Shown: one piece after another, positions 9,404 through 19,870 of the stretch
Layout: each line of letters opens with the position of its first letter
Numbering within the stretch: position 1 is the stretch's first letter
Source: Anaerolineae bacterium
GTDB taxonomy: Bacteria; Chloroflexota; Anaerolineae; Aggregatilineales; UBA3940
Reading direction: 5' to 3'
Length of the DNA stretch: 32,941 nt
NCBI GenBank assembly: GCA_016927375.1
Contig: JAFGMS010000021.1
Coordinates: 1 to 32,941 of the forward strand
Program-made: the position numbers and the translations under genes
Notes under the pieces: generated by a model
Told to the model about the DNA's origin: nothing
Databases searched by the model: none
The model's input: the letters and a program-made list of their open reading frames with translations, nothing else

Positions 9404-9444
9404 TCGTTGAATCACAAAATCTAGGTGATAAGAGGGGGATCGTA

Positions 9445-10077
9445 GTGCTCAATTACGTTATTGCTGTGATAGGTGCTTATTTGCTGGGGGCAACCCCGGT
9501 AGGTCTGGTTGTAGTCTGGTTCATCAGCCGGAAGGATATTCGCACGTTTGGCAGTGGGCGTACCGGAGGCACCAATGCCATGCGTGCTGCCGGGCCTGCT
9601 GCCGGTGTACTGACTGGTGTAGGAGATGCCGTTAAAGGGCTGCTGGCAGTGACTATAGCTCGTCTTCTTGTACCCGATGATAGTGTTATGGAAGCGCTTT
9701 GTGCTGTTATGGCTGTTGTGGGGCACAACTGGTCCATCTATCTTGGTTTCAGGGGTGGAGCAGGCACTGGCCCGAATATCGGGGCAGCTGTCGCACTGTG
9801 GCCTATCTCCGGAGTGGTGTTGGTGCCGCTTGTCCCGCTTGGCTTGGTTGTGACAGGATATGCGTCAGTTACATCAACCCTGATATCGCTTGCGATTCTC
9901 GTGATCTTCGTTCTGCGAGCGATATTTGCGCACCAGCCCCTGACATATGTTGGCTATGCGACTGCGACTCTCATTCTTGTGGCGATCTCTTTGATACCAA
10001 ATTATCGACGTTTGATTGCCGGCACTGAGCGGATGGTGGGACCTCGCGCCAGGATGTCTCAGCAAGCAAGCAAGTGA
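9445..10077 (+). CDS. plsY: Glycerol-3-phosphate acyltransferase PlsY
   Basis: YLLGATPVGLVV, GSGRTGGTNAMRAAG, GHNWSIYLGFRGGAGTGPNIGA motifs. Confidence 0.9.
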   Translation: MLNYVIAVIGAYLLGATPVGLVVVWFISRKDIRTFGSGRTGGTNAMRAAGPAAGVLTGVGDAVKGLLAVTIARLLVPDDSVMEALCAVMAVVGHNWSIYLGFRGGAGTGPNIGAAVALWPISGVVLVPLVPLGLVVTGYASVTSTLISLAILVIFVLRAIFAHQPLTYVGYATATLILVAISLIPNYRRLIAGTERMVGPRARMSQQASK

Positions 10078-10186
10078 GTGTTTTATCTTGGAATCGCCGA
10101 GATTGGGGTAAGGAAGCAGGAAACCGATACTGGCCCTCACTTGCTGTCTGGCCGGTGGCCAGAAATTCGATATAGAGGTCGAGTCG

Positions 10187-11392
10187 TTATGGGATATACA
10201 CAACCACCCATTTGGACATCTGCACCTGGCTGACCGCCAGGCTTGCTGCACCACAGTTTCCCCAGGTAGTACATGTCAACTCGCCGGTTAGGCCTGGGTA
10301 CCCTGCAATATCATAAATTGCCTCCTGAAGCACTCGACGACCAATAAGTAGATTCCCCTGTCTATCAACTGAGGCCACTTTGTCAAGGGCTGCAATCAAG
10401 ATGCTGGTAGCGTCGTAGGCATAGGCGTAGACTGCACTGGGAGGTGCTTCTCCATATCGGTTCTTATAGGCAGTGGTGGCTTCTTTGTAGGCCGCAGATG
10501 TGAAATGCGGTCCTATGGTATATACACCCCCAGCCTTGTCTTGTGCAGACTCTATGAACCAATCACCCCAATAGTGCCTTCCGCCCAGTACGGGAATATA
10601 GGCCAGATTTGAAAAATCCCTTTTCCGGATCACAAAGTTCGCTGCTTCTGCTGCCATGAGCGGCGCGTAGATCAACTCAATATCGGCTGCGTTAATCCTC
10701 TCTAGGGCTGATAGGATATCTGGCTCTTCTGGCAGGATTGTTACATGGGTTCCAATCCTGCCACCCATGCTTGCGAATTGGGTGGTAAAGGCTGCTGCCA
10801 CATCTGTGGTATCCAGACTGCCATCATCAATGACAGCGACGCGTCTTGCTCCCAGTACCTCGTAAGCATATTGGGCAGCAAGATATCCTTCGGCGGTATC
10901 GGGGGGGATAGTGCGTAGGAAGGCCCCATGGTGTAAGACAGAATCACTCAGGTCGCTGGCCCCACATCCCGGTGAGATGGCTGTATAGTGTGCTTCATCA
11001 AAGATTGGCACGGCTCCTTGACAGGCACTTGAACAATCCGGCCCGATCACGGCAGCGATTTTGGTATCACTGATCAACTCTGTGGCGGCAGCCTCTCCCC
11101 CGCTTGCTGAACATTCAGTATCTGTCTTGACGGTTTCGAATGAGAAACCCGCCACATCCTGATGCTGCTGGATGGCAAGCTCGATGCCGCGTGCCATCTC
11201 CAGGCCTTCAGCCGCATCAATACTGGATAGGGCTACACCTATACTTATCTTCTTACCCGGGTTGATCACAAGCACACCCCAGGGATCATCTGTATTGGAG
11301 CTGCCTGTGGTTCGATTCCTCCCACAGCCTACAATGAGCAATGCTGTGATGACGAACAGTAACAGGAGTTTATTCCACCTATTCATATTCAC
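10187..11392 (-). CDS. Branched-chain amino acid-type (LivK/Peripla_BP_6) substrate-binding lipoprotein
   Basis: Lipobox LLIVGCG; ISIGVALSS...GLEMARGIELAIQQHQDVAGF; AVIGPDCSSACQGAVPIFDEA; TAIS. Confidence 0.87.
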   Translation of the reverse strand: MNMNRWNKLLLLFVITALLIVGCGRNRTTGSSNTDDPWGVLVINPGKKISIGVALSSIDAAEGLEMARGIELAIQQHQDVAGFSFETVKTDTECSASGGEAAATELISDTKIAAVIGPDCSSACQGAVPIFDEAHYTAISPGCGASDLSDSVLHHGAFLRTIPPDTAEGYLAAQYAYEVLGARRVAVIDDGSLDTTDVAAAFTTQFASMGGRIGTHVTILPEEPDILSALERINAADIELIYAPLMAAEAANFVIRKRDFSNLAYIPVLGGRHYWGDWFIESAQDKAGGVYTIGPHFTSAAYKEATTAYKNRYGEAPPSAVYAYAYDATSILIAALDKVASVDRQGNLLIGRRVLQEAIYDIAGYPGLTGELTCTTWGNCGAASLAVSQVQMSKWVVVYIP

Positions 11393-11435
11393 TCAACCCT
11401 CCAGGGGGTAAGGATACCACACCCTTTTGCTTGGA

Positions 11436-11464
11436 AGTGTAGCATGGTCGCTATAGCGAGGCAA
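11436..11464 (-). promoter_or_regulatory. Sigma70-type promoter for the LivK-type gene
   Basis: Minus strand TTGCCT (11464-11459), 17-bp spacer, TACACT (11441-11436). The spacer/-35 region contains the palindrome TCGCTATAGCGA (11448-11459). Confidence 0.5.
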
Positions 11465-11480
11465 CATTCCTGGCGGTATG

Positions 11481-11489
11481 TGCTATAAT
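11481..11489 (+). promoter_or_regulatory. Extended -10 element for the prepilin peptidase gene
   Basis: TGCTATAAT at 11481-11489 (TGN plus consensus -10); no strong -35. Confidence 0.5.
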
Positions 11490-11533
11490 GCATCTCAGCT
11501 TAGGATATCTATCCCATAGAACAGGATCGAAAC

Positions 11534-12373
11534 ATGGTACTTGGATATGTGTTGACGATTGTTGGGGGGATTGTTTTTGGTGGTATTGTCAACTGGCTGG
11601 CCGATCAGCTGCCGTTTCTGGGCGGCTTAGATGATGATGAAGAGCAGGAAACTGCTGGCCATGCAGCCACTGCAAAGCCGCAAGGGCTAACTGTTCCAAG
11701 GTGCCTCAAGTGTGGCGCACGCCGGCATATACTGAGCTTCCTGGGACTCACGGCATGGTGTCTTGGCAAACGTCGCTGTGAAAATTGCGAAAGCCGGCTG
11801 CCATTTCGCCACCTTGCTGTCGAGGTTGTTCTGGCGGCTGCCTACTGCTTGCTATGGATGCGTGAGGGAATGATACCTCTGTTTTGGATCTTGTCCTTTT
11901 ACCTGACCCTTTTCGTACTCATTGCTGTGATAGATATCGAGCATCGATTGGTGCTCAACATTGTGGTGTTTCCGGCCTTTGTTATTGTTTTGATCGAGGT
12001 TATGTTGAGTGGTCGGATAGGAATGAATGTCGCATTGATGGGGTATGCGGTAGGGCAAATCGTTGTCTTGGGCTTCTTCCTGCTGGGGGGGGTATACCTG
12101 TGGATTGTCAACACAGCGCGCCAGCAGCCCGTGACTGAGGTTGCTTTTGGTTTTGGGGATGTCACTCTGGCAACCTTGTGCGGTTTGATTGTCGGTTTTC
12201 CTGATGTCTTTCAGATGCTGGTGTTGATGATTCTTTTTGGTGGGCTGATTGCGTTCTTATACATTCTCTATCGTGTGATCATCGCTCGAGATTATCACCC
12301 TCATATTCCGATAGCCTATGGGCCGGCCATCCTGCTGAGCGCCGCGGTTATGCTGCTCTGGGGAGGCCTATAG
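11534..12373 (+). CDS. A24 prepilin leader peptidase
   Basis: CLKC...CENC zinc motifs, AVIDIEHRLVLN, FGFGDVTLA (GxGD aspartyl protease motif), multiple TM segments. Confidence 0.88.
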   Translation: MVLGYVLTIVGGIVFGGIVNWLADQLPFLGGLDDDEEQETAGHAATAKPQGLTVPRCLKCGARRHILSFLGLTAWCLGKRRCENCESRLPFRHLAVEVVLAAAYCLLWMREGMIPLFWILSFYLTLFVLIAVIDIEHRLVLNIVVFPAFVIVLIEVMLSGRIGMNVALMGYAVGQIVVLGFFLLGGVYLWIVNTARQQPVTEVAFGFGDVTLATLCGLIVGFPDVFQMLVLMILFGGLIAFLYILYRVIIARDYHPHIPIAYGPAILLSAAVMLLWGGL

Positions 12374-12401
12374 GTTCCTGGTAGAGTGTGCTGAGCCGCT
12401 G

Positions 12402-13490
12402 TCAGGATATCAGAGTTATAGTCCCGCATCCCAGCACGCGGTCATCCTCATAGAGTACAGCCCCCTGCCCGGGTGCGATGTCGGGCAGGGCTTCGTCGAG
12501 TACGATATCGACCGTATCAGCAGTGCCTGTTGGTGTCACCTGGGCTCTTACAAAGGGGGCGGTATATCTGGTTTTTACATCAACGTGGATTTGCCTGGCA
12601 GGTGCCTGACCACTGACCCAGTTCATGTTGGTGGCCTGGAAGCGGGTGTTGCCTAGTTCTGTTTGCGTGCCGACAACGAGCGTGTTTCTAGCCGTATCCT
12701 TCTTAATCACATAAAGTGGCTCTGAATAGCTGATCCCTACGCCTTTTCGCTGGCCAATCGTATAGTTTGGCAGTCCGGTGTGCTGGCCAAGTATCACTCT
12801 TGATCTTGTTACGATAGGGCCAGGCTCGAATGACTGTGCCGCATGATCGTGTAAGAAGCGACGGTAGTCTCCGTCAGCAACAAAACATAGATCCTGGCTG
12901 TCTTCTTTACCGGCAACTGGTAGCCCATATTGCTGGGCGAGCTGCCTGACCTCCAATTTGGTAAGATGTCCGATGGGGAGCAGCACCCGGCTGAGATGCT
13001 CTTGTCCCAAGACGCTCAATACATAGCTTTGATCCTTAGAGGAATCTGCTCCTTTGCGCAGCTCGAAAGTGCCATTGGCTGCCTGGGTGATGCATGCATA
13101 GTGTCCGGTTGCCAGATAGGTTGCGCCTCGCTTCGTTGCTTCGTCCAAAAGGTAGTCGAAGCGAAAGTATCTGTTGCAGGTCAGGCAGGGGTTAGGCGTA
13201 ATCCCATGACTGTAACCCTCGATGAAGCTGTCTACGACCTGTTGTTTGAAGGCCTCTCGTGCATCGACGACCTGAAAGGGAATCCTGAGCTTGCGAGCCA
13301 CAAAATGCGCATCGAGCATCTGATCTCGGGTGCAGCAACGATTGTCGCGCTTGGCTGCCTGTCCTGGCTCAGCCCACAGACGCAGCATGATGCCGAGGAC
13401 TTCATAGCCTTGTTCTACCAGCAGAGCAGCGCTGACAGAGCTGTCTACACCTCCACTCATTGCGACAATGACACACTTGTCTTTTGACAT
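12402..13490 (-). CDS. mnmA: tRNA-specific 2-thiouridylase MnmA
   Basis: VAMSGGVDSSVSAALL, NPCLTCNRYFRF, ATGHYA, GKEDSQDLCFV, TIGQRKGVGI. Confidence 0.96.
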   Translation of the reverse strand: MSKDKCVIVAMSGGVDSSVSAALLVEQGYEVLGIMLRLWAEPGQAAKRDNRCCTRDQMLDAHFVARKLRIPFQVVDAREAFKQQVVDSFIEGYSHGITPNPCLTCNRYFRFDYLLDEATKRGATYLATGHYACITQAANGTFELRKGADSSKDQSYVLSVLGQEHLSRVLLPIGHLTKLEVRQLAQQYGLPVAGKEDSQDLCFVADGDYRRFLHDHAAQSFEPGPIVTRSRVILGQHTGLPNYTIGQRKGVGISYSEPLYVIKKDTARNTLVVGTQTELGNTRFQATNMNWVSGQAPARQIHVDVKTRYTAPFVRAQVTPTGTADTVDIVLDEALPDIAPGQGAVLYEDDRVLGCGTITLIS

Positions 13491-13643
13491 ACTCTAAAGT
13501 CTCGCTATCCCGGCGAAATACTATACCAACCCGATCATATTTGTGACGGGATTCTAACTTGTCGGCAAAGGGTGTGTCAACGACCTGATTGAGGTATATA
13601 ACTGCTTCACGGATGAGATCGACTGCAATGTCTACGAAAATGA

Positions 13644-15020
<1,377 letters not shown>

Positions 15021-15113
15021 GAATAACGAGGGGGTCACCAGTATTCTGTGTCTCCCTCTATCATGTTCTTCTGTCACCCAAGCGGAGTGGCAAGGCCTAC
15101 CTACAGGTGATAG

Positions 15114-15202
15114 AAAAAAGATCGAGATCTTTTCTCAAAAACTTCTCGATCTTTTTCCGAAAACATCTCGATGTCTTGTCAAAAACATCGAGATGTTTTT
15201 TC
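15114..15202. repeat. Four-unit palindromic repeat array downstream of eno; the last hairpin is terminator-like
   Basis: Perfect inverted repeats 15115-15127/15144-15156 (13 bp) and 15160-15174/15185-15199 (15 bp), the second ending in a T-rich tract. Confidence 0.85.
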
Positions 15203-15336
15203 AATCCTTTGCCCAAGAATACAGAGTGAAATGTGCTGGGGCCTGAAGACAAGAGCAGGGCAAAAGCTGTCCTGCTCCTGGAACGCGCATCATTTCACCC
15301 TGTGCTGAGACTGGGCCAAGCAGTCACCGGTTTTGA

Positions 15337-15903
15337 CTATATTTCATCATCCTCTGCAGAATCTGACTGATAGGTGCTTGAATAACCCATAGCTGCAGCA
15401 GAACGTCGGCTTTGTTGGGATTGTTCAACTTGAGGAGTCTCGCAATATGGGCAGATGGTCCATGGCAAGTCCAGGAGCTTGCCGCAGCTTGGACAGTTCT
15501 TCTTGAGCTTTGTATGGCAGTAGGGGCACAATCGCCAATCATCTTTTGTGGGATGGCCACAGCCGGCACAGACCTGTTTATTCTCTATTTCTTGTAAGAG
15601 TGCTTCTTCTTCAAGTGCCCTCTCATATTGTTCGGCCAGGGTCTCTTGAGGGCGTAGAATCAGGTATACGAGAAGCCCGGGCACGCTAAGGACGGCCACA
15701 AGCAATGCAACCATGGCCTGGGCAAAGGTGTCTCTGGAACGGGATCTCATATCGCGGTATGCCCAAATGATCATGGAGATCCACAAAGTGGTGAGAATCG
15801 CCGCCAGAATGGCGACCACTGTAACGATGACCCCGCTAAGCTGTTGAAAATCAACATTCAAGTTGAAAGGTAGCAAGCTGGACCTCCCTCTGATTTGCTG
15901 CAT
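15337..15903 (-). CDS. Membrane protein with C-terminal double zinc ribbon
   Basis: N-terminal hydrophobic segments; CAGCGHPTKDDWRLCPYCHTKL and CPSCGKLLDLPWTICPYCE. Confidence 0.78.
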   Translation of the reverse strand: MQQIRGRSSLLPFNLNVDFQQLSGVIVTVVAILAAILTTLWISMIIWAYRDMRSRSRDTFAQAMVALLVAVLSVPGLLVYLILRPQETLAEQYERALEEEALLQEIENKQVCAGCGHPTKDDWRLCPYCHTKLKKNCPSCGKLLDLPWTICPYCETPQVEQSQQSRRSAAAMGYSSTYQSDSAEDDEI

Positions 15904-15927
15904 ATGATATTCGAGTTGGCGGAGGGG

Positions 15928-15956
15928 ATTATACAGTGGGCCTTGACACTGAGCAA
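15928..15956 (-). promoter_or_regulatory. Sigma70-type promoter for the zinc-ribbon membrane protein
   Basis: Minus strand TTGCTC (15956-15951), 17-bp spacer, TATAAT (15933-15928). Confidence 0.5.
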
Positions 15957-16030
15957 CCGGTCGACTTGGAGTCTAGGTATAGATGTGCTATAACCGAAGT
16001 GATGTTGTAGAGAGTATTGGAGAGTATCGA

Positions 16031-18043
16031 ATGGATGAGACGGACGCGCTTATTGGTTCTTCTCTTGGCAAGTACCATGTCGTTGAGATGTTGGGCAAGG
16101 GAGGGATGGCAACGGTTTACAAAGCTACTCACGTGGCCATCAACCGTACTGTTGCGATCAAGGTACTTCCGAGAGCGATGCTGCATGATGACACCTTTAT
16201 GCAGCGTTTCCAGCGTGAAGCTGAAGTCATTGCGAAGTTAGAGCATTTCCATATATTGCCCATCTATGATTATGGGGAATATGATGGGATGCCCTATATC
16301 GTGATGCGCTTTCTTGAGGGAGGCTCACTCCAAGAGCTCATCCGGGAGGGACCACTTTCGTGGGGGCAAATCGTAGGTGTTGTCTCGCAGGTGGCCGGTG
16401 CACTGGATTATGCTCACTCTCGGAGTGTGATTCATCGTGATATCAAGCCCAGCAATGTCATGCTGGATGATCAGGGCAATGCCTATCTGACCGATTTTGG
16501 GATCGCTAAGATGACTGAAGGCACCTCTCAGTTGACAGGTAGCGGCATTGTCGGCACGCCCGCCTATATGGCTCCCGAGCAATCGAACCCCGGACCGTCG
16601 ACCCCGGCTGTGGACATCTATGCCTTGGGCGTGACTGTTTTCGAGATGATCACCGGGCAGGTGCCCTTTGTTGCCGATACACCGATCGCCCAGATACTGA
16701 TGCATATTCAGAATCCTGTGCCGTCACTGCGTGATTATAATCCCGATATTCCCGACGAAGTAGACGAAGTTCTTCATCATGCTATGGAGAAGAAGCCGGA
16801 GGATCGCTATCACACAGCCGGAGAGCTGGCACAAGGGCTCGAGGCTGCCGTCAAGGCTGCCGGTGGCTGGAGCTGGTCATCCAAGACGGTAGTCCATTCT
16901 GTCCAGACCTTGCAGGCGGCAGTGTCGCCGAGAGCTGATGCGGCTACGGGCGAGGTGTCAGCCGGTGTAGGTGTGGCTTCTGTGAAACCGGCGCGCTCCA
17001 AATCCTTTCTCTCGAATCGGGCCTTGCTGTGGGCTGGGGTGGGGGGGGTTGGAATAGTGCTTGTAGTGGCAGCCATCGTGGTAGTGAGCCTTTTGGGAAG
17101 AGGTCTTGGTGGTCCTGACGTAGTGGCAGATCAAACAGCGACGGCTGACCAGGTCGCAATAGCTGACATTCCGGAGACTCTACCTGCCGCTGCGGCCACC
17201 GACATGGTGGAACCTACCTCTGATGTGATTGCTGTGACCGATAGTCAGGTGACAACGCCTCCGGAGCTCCCTACAACGACTCTTGTCCCAACTGATTTCC
17301 CGACTACGACGACATTACGCGGGGTTCCCATGATGTTGATCCCTGCCGGTTCGTCTATCATGGGCAGCGATACCGGCTACCCGCGTGAGCGTCCTGCTCA
17401 TGAAATCTATCTGGATGCTTATTACATCGATACAACAGAGGTCACCAATCTGTACTATATCGCCTGTGTTGATGAGGGTGCTTGTAAAGAGCCGCTGGAC
17501 GATAATTCGGTCAGCATTTACCGTTACTATGGAACGGAGCCCTATCACGACTATCCGGTTATCAACATTTCCTGGTATCAGGCTTATGATTACTGTCAGT
17601 GGCGGGGAGGCCATCTGCCCACTGAAGCTCAGTGGGAGAAAGCGGCTGGTTGGGACGAGGCCAATAACAAGCACCGGCTGTTTCCCTGGGACTCGGAATT
17701 GAAGAATAGCAGTTACCTGAATTTCGGCAGCGAGATAGGTGATCCTGTTGCAGTAGGTACCTACACAAAGGGGATGAGTGCCTACGGGTTGTATGAGATG
17801 GCAGGCAATGTGGCAGAGTGGGTTAATGACTGGTATCAAGATAATTTTTACGAGCTGTCTCCCAGGGAGAACCCGGTTGGCCCTGCTGAGGGGCAGTATA
17901 AAATCACACGGGGTGGCAGTTACGATGATCCTGGGGCACAGTTGACGACTACCTTCCGGCAGGCCGTTGGCCCGGCTACTACTGCTGATACGATAGGCTT
18001 CCGCTGTGCGTGGACACCAGCGGGAGATCCGACTGCTGAATAA
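16031..18043 (+). CDS. Ser/Thr protein kinase with TM segment and extracytoplasmic SUMF1/FGE-like domain
   Basis: Kinase motifs GKGGMATVY, VAIK, HRDIKPSN, TDFGIAK, APE; TM LLWAGVGGVGIVLVVAAIVVVSLL; SUMF1-like MMLIPAGSSIMGSD...GGHLPTEAQWEKAA...MAGNVAEWVNDWY...RGGSY...GFRCA. Confidence 0.93.
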   Translation: MDETDALIGSSLGKYHVVEMLGKGGMATVYKATHVAINRTVAIKVLPRAMLHDDTFMQRFQREAEVIAKLEHFHILPIYDYGEYDGMPYIVMRFLEGGSLQELIREGPLSWGQIVGVVSQVAGALDYAHSRSVIHRDIKPSNVMLDDQGNAYLTDFGIAKMTEGTSQLTGSGIVGTPAYMAPEQSNPGPSTPAVDIYALGVTVFEMITGQVPFVADTPIAQILMHIQNPVPSLRDYNPDIPDEVDEVLHHAMEKKPEDRYHTAGELAQGLEAAVKAAGGWSWSSKTVVHSVQTLQAAVSPRADAATGEVSAGVGVASVKPARSKSFLSNRALLWAGVGGVGIVLVVAAIVVVSLLGRGLGGPDVVADQTATADQVAIADIPETLPAAAATDMVEPTSDVIAVTDSQVTTPPELPTTTLVPTDFPTTTTLRGVPMMLIPAGSSIMGSDTGYPRERPAHEIYLDAYYIDTTEVTNLYYIACVDEGACKEPLDDNSVSIYRYYGTEPYHDYPVINISWYQAYDYCQWRGGHLPTEAQWEKAAGWDEANNKHRLFPWDSELKNSSYLNFGSEIGDPVAVGTYTKGMSAYGLYEMAGNVAEWVNDWYQDNFYELSPRENPVGPAEGQYKITRGGSYDDPGAQLTTTFRQAVGPATTADTIGFRCAWTPAGDPTAE

Positions 18044-18084
18044 GCGAGTAAACTCTTATCTTGTAGGCCAGCGGAGAGAGCGCA

Positions 18085-19740
18085 ATGCTTCGAAACTCGA
18101 ACTATCATATCCTGTTACTACCGCGTCAGAATTATTGGGCGTGGGTTGATGCTGTGCGCGAGTATGTGGCGCATTTTGGCGCTTCAGTTACGCCCTCTCC
18201 GGAGAATGCTCTCCAATTTCACAATCCCGAGCAAGTGATCAGTGTAATTGTTGCTGTGGGTGGTTATCCTCAATATGGCAATGTGATCCATTGGCTAAAA
18301 GGCCAGTCGCCTGATGTGGTGTTGGATGTGTTGAGAGTCGACGGTCCCGATCATCTTCAGGGGATCATGGCTGAGCGGATTGCAAGTGGGCTTCAATTTG
18401 GTGAGACTCTGACTGAACAGCAACCCAATTCTGCTTTTTGCCTTTTGTGGCCTACGGACTATCGGACTGTAACCCAGGGATTTGGTGAGAATCCTGGCCT
18501 CTACCGGCGCTGGAATTTACCGGGGCATGAGGGAGTAGATTTTAGAGCTCCCACCAACAGCAATGTATATGCCTGTGCGGATGGCGAGGTGTATCTCGTT
18601 CATGATGGAAGTGAGAATCATCCTTATGGGATTCATGTTCGTATTCTGCATCAGGGCGGTTATCGGACTGTCTATGCACACCTCAATCAGGCCCTTGTGC
18701 ACACGGGCCAGGTTGTCGATGCGGGTGAGCTGATCGGTCTGGCAGATAGCACGGGTAATTCGGTGGGGCATCATCTCCATCTGACACTGAAAAAGGATGG
18801 TGCAACCGCTGCCGGTCTGACTCCTTATCCTTATGATATCATCGACCCCACGCCGTTCCTTCTTCCGGTTACCAGCTCTTACCCGTTAGAGACTTTACCA
18901 GACATGTGGGACTATCCAAACTGTCTGGTAGGTCTTATGGGACGTATGGGCGGCCCGATGGAGGGGCCTGACTGGGAAGTAGTTCGAACGGCTCGTATCG
19001 AAGCACTCGCACTGACAACCTCGGCTGTGCCGGCCGATGTGGAGCAAGCATATGTCATAGAGCCATCTATGTTCATCATGATGTATCTTACATCCGATTT
19101 TCAAAGCCGAGTGTTGAGACCAGCAGATTTCGTCCACTCGGTTGCTCATGGCGCGAAGTGTATGTATGAGTGTGGTGTTCGCTACTTCGAAATTCATAAC
19201 GAGCCCAATCTGATGCCTGAAGGCTATGGCGTGAACTGGCAAGATGGACATGAGTTTGGAGAGTGGTTTTTGCAGGTCGTTGGAATGCTGCAGGCAGAAC
19301 TCCCGGATGCCAGGTTCGGATGGCCTGGCCTTTCGCCAGGGCCCACAGTTGAAGGGATGCGGCTGGATCATCGCATATTCATGGATAGCGCTCAAGATGC
19401 GATAAGACAAGCTGACTGGATTGGCTGTCACTGTCATTGGCAGGATGAGGCAGGGATGCTGTCAGAGTCTGGCGGATTGGGATACAAGACTTATCGCAAA
19501 ATGTGGCCGGATAAGTTGTTGTTGATCACTGAGTGCGGCAACACTGTCAGAGATGTTGATGGAGAAACTAAGGGGAACCAATATCTCAAGTACTATTCAC
19601 ATCTGCGGACGCAGTCCGGGGTTGGTGCGGCTTTTGCTGCTGTAGCATCAGCTTCTGCAAATTATCCGCATGAAGTCTGGCGCTCTGAGGATGGGCGTCT
19701 CTTACCTATCGCGAGCATTGTCGGCGCAAGATCATTTTAG
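18085..19740 (+). CDS. M23 metallopeptidase fused to a clan GH-A (cellulase-like) glycosidase-type domain
   Basis: M23 motifs HEGVDF and HHLHL; C-terminal FEIHNEPN and LLITECGN, matching the acid/base and nucleophile motifs of clan GH-A barrels. Confidence 0.78.
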   Translation: MLRNSNYHILLLPRQNYWAWVDAVREYVAHFGASVTPSPENALQFHNPEQVISVIVAVGGYPQYGNVIHWLKGQSPDVVLDVLRVDGPDHLQGIMAERIASGLQFGETLTEQQPNSAFCLLWPTDYRTVTQGFGENPGLYRRWNLPGHEGVDFRAPTNSNVYACADGEVYLVHDGSENHPYGIHVRILHQGGYRTVYAHLNQALVHTGQVVDAGELIGLADSTGNSVGHHLHLTLKKDGATAAGLTPYPYDIIDPTPFLLPVTSSYPLETLPDMWDYPNCLVGLMGRMGGPMEGPDWEVVRTARIEALALTTSAVPADVEQAYVIEPSMFIMMYLTSDFQSRVLRPADFVHSVAHGAKCMYECGVRYFEIHNEPNLMPEGYGVNWQDGHEFGEWFLQVVGMLQAELPDARFGWPGLSPGPTVEGMRLDHRIFMDSAQDAIRQADWIGCHCHWQDEAGMLSESGGLGYKTYRKMWPDKLLLITECGNTVRDVDGETKGNQYLKYYSHLRTQSGVGAAFAAVASASANYPHEVWRSEDGRLLPIASIVGARSF

Positions 19741-19870
19741 TGCAGTTGAGTGTGAATAGGCTGACAGGAAGGATGCCTATTGAAACTCAGCGGCTTAGGT
19801 GTTTCGCAGTGTAGTAACAAATATGAGCCATTTGCGCTGCGAACCACAGGCGATTCCCTGGGTGGTTACT

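Noticed and set aside
10148-10162. CTGGCC-GGT-GGCCAG hairpin between plsY and the LivK-type gene as a terminator
   Set aside because: The stem is perfect but short, and no T tract follows on either strand, so terminator function is not supported.
11305-11325. GGTTCGATTCC, resembling a tRNA T-loop
   Set aside because: Lies inside the LivK-type gene with no acceptor, D or anticodon arms around it.
12930-13487. 185-aa plus-strand ORF antisense to mnmA
   Set aside because: Composition-driven antisense ORF; the mnmA motifs are on the other strand.
17315-17839. 174-aa antisense ORF in the SUMF1-like region
   Set aside because: Fully inside a strongly supported coding region, with no domain signature.
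18895-19437. 180-aa ORF antisense to the M23/GH-A fusion
   Set aside because: No recognisable family; the plus strand has catalytic motifs through the same region.
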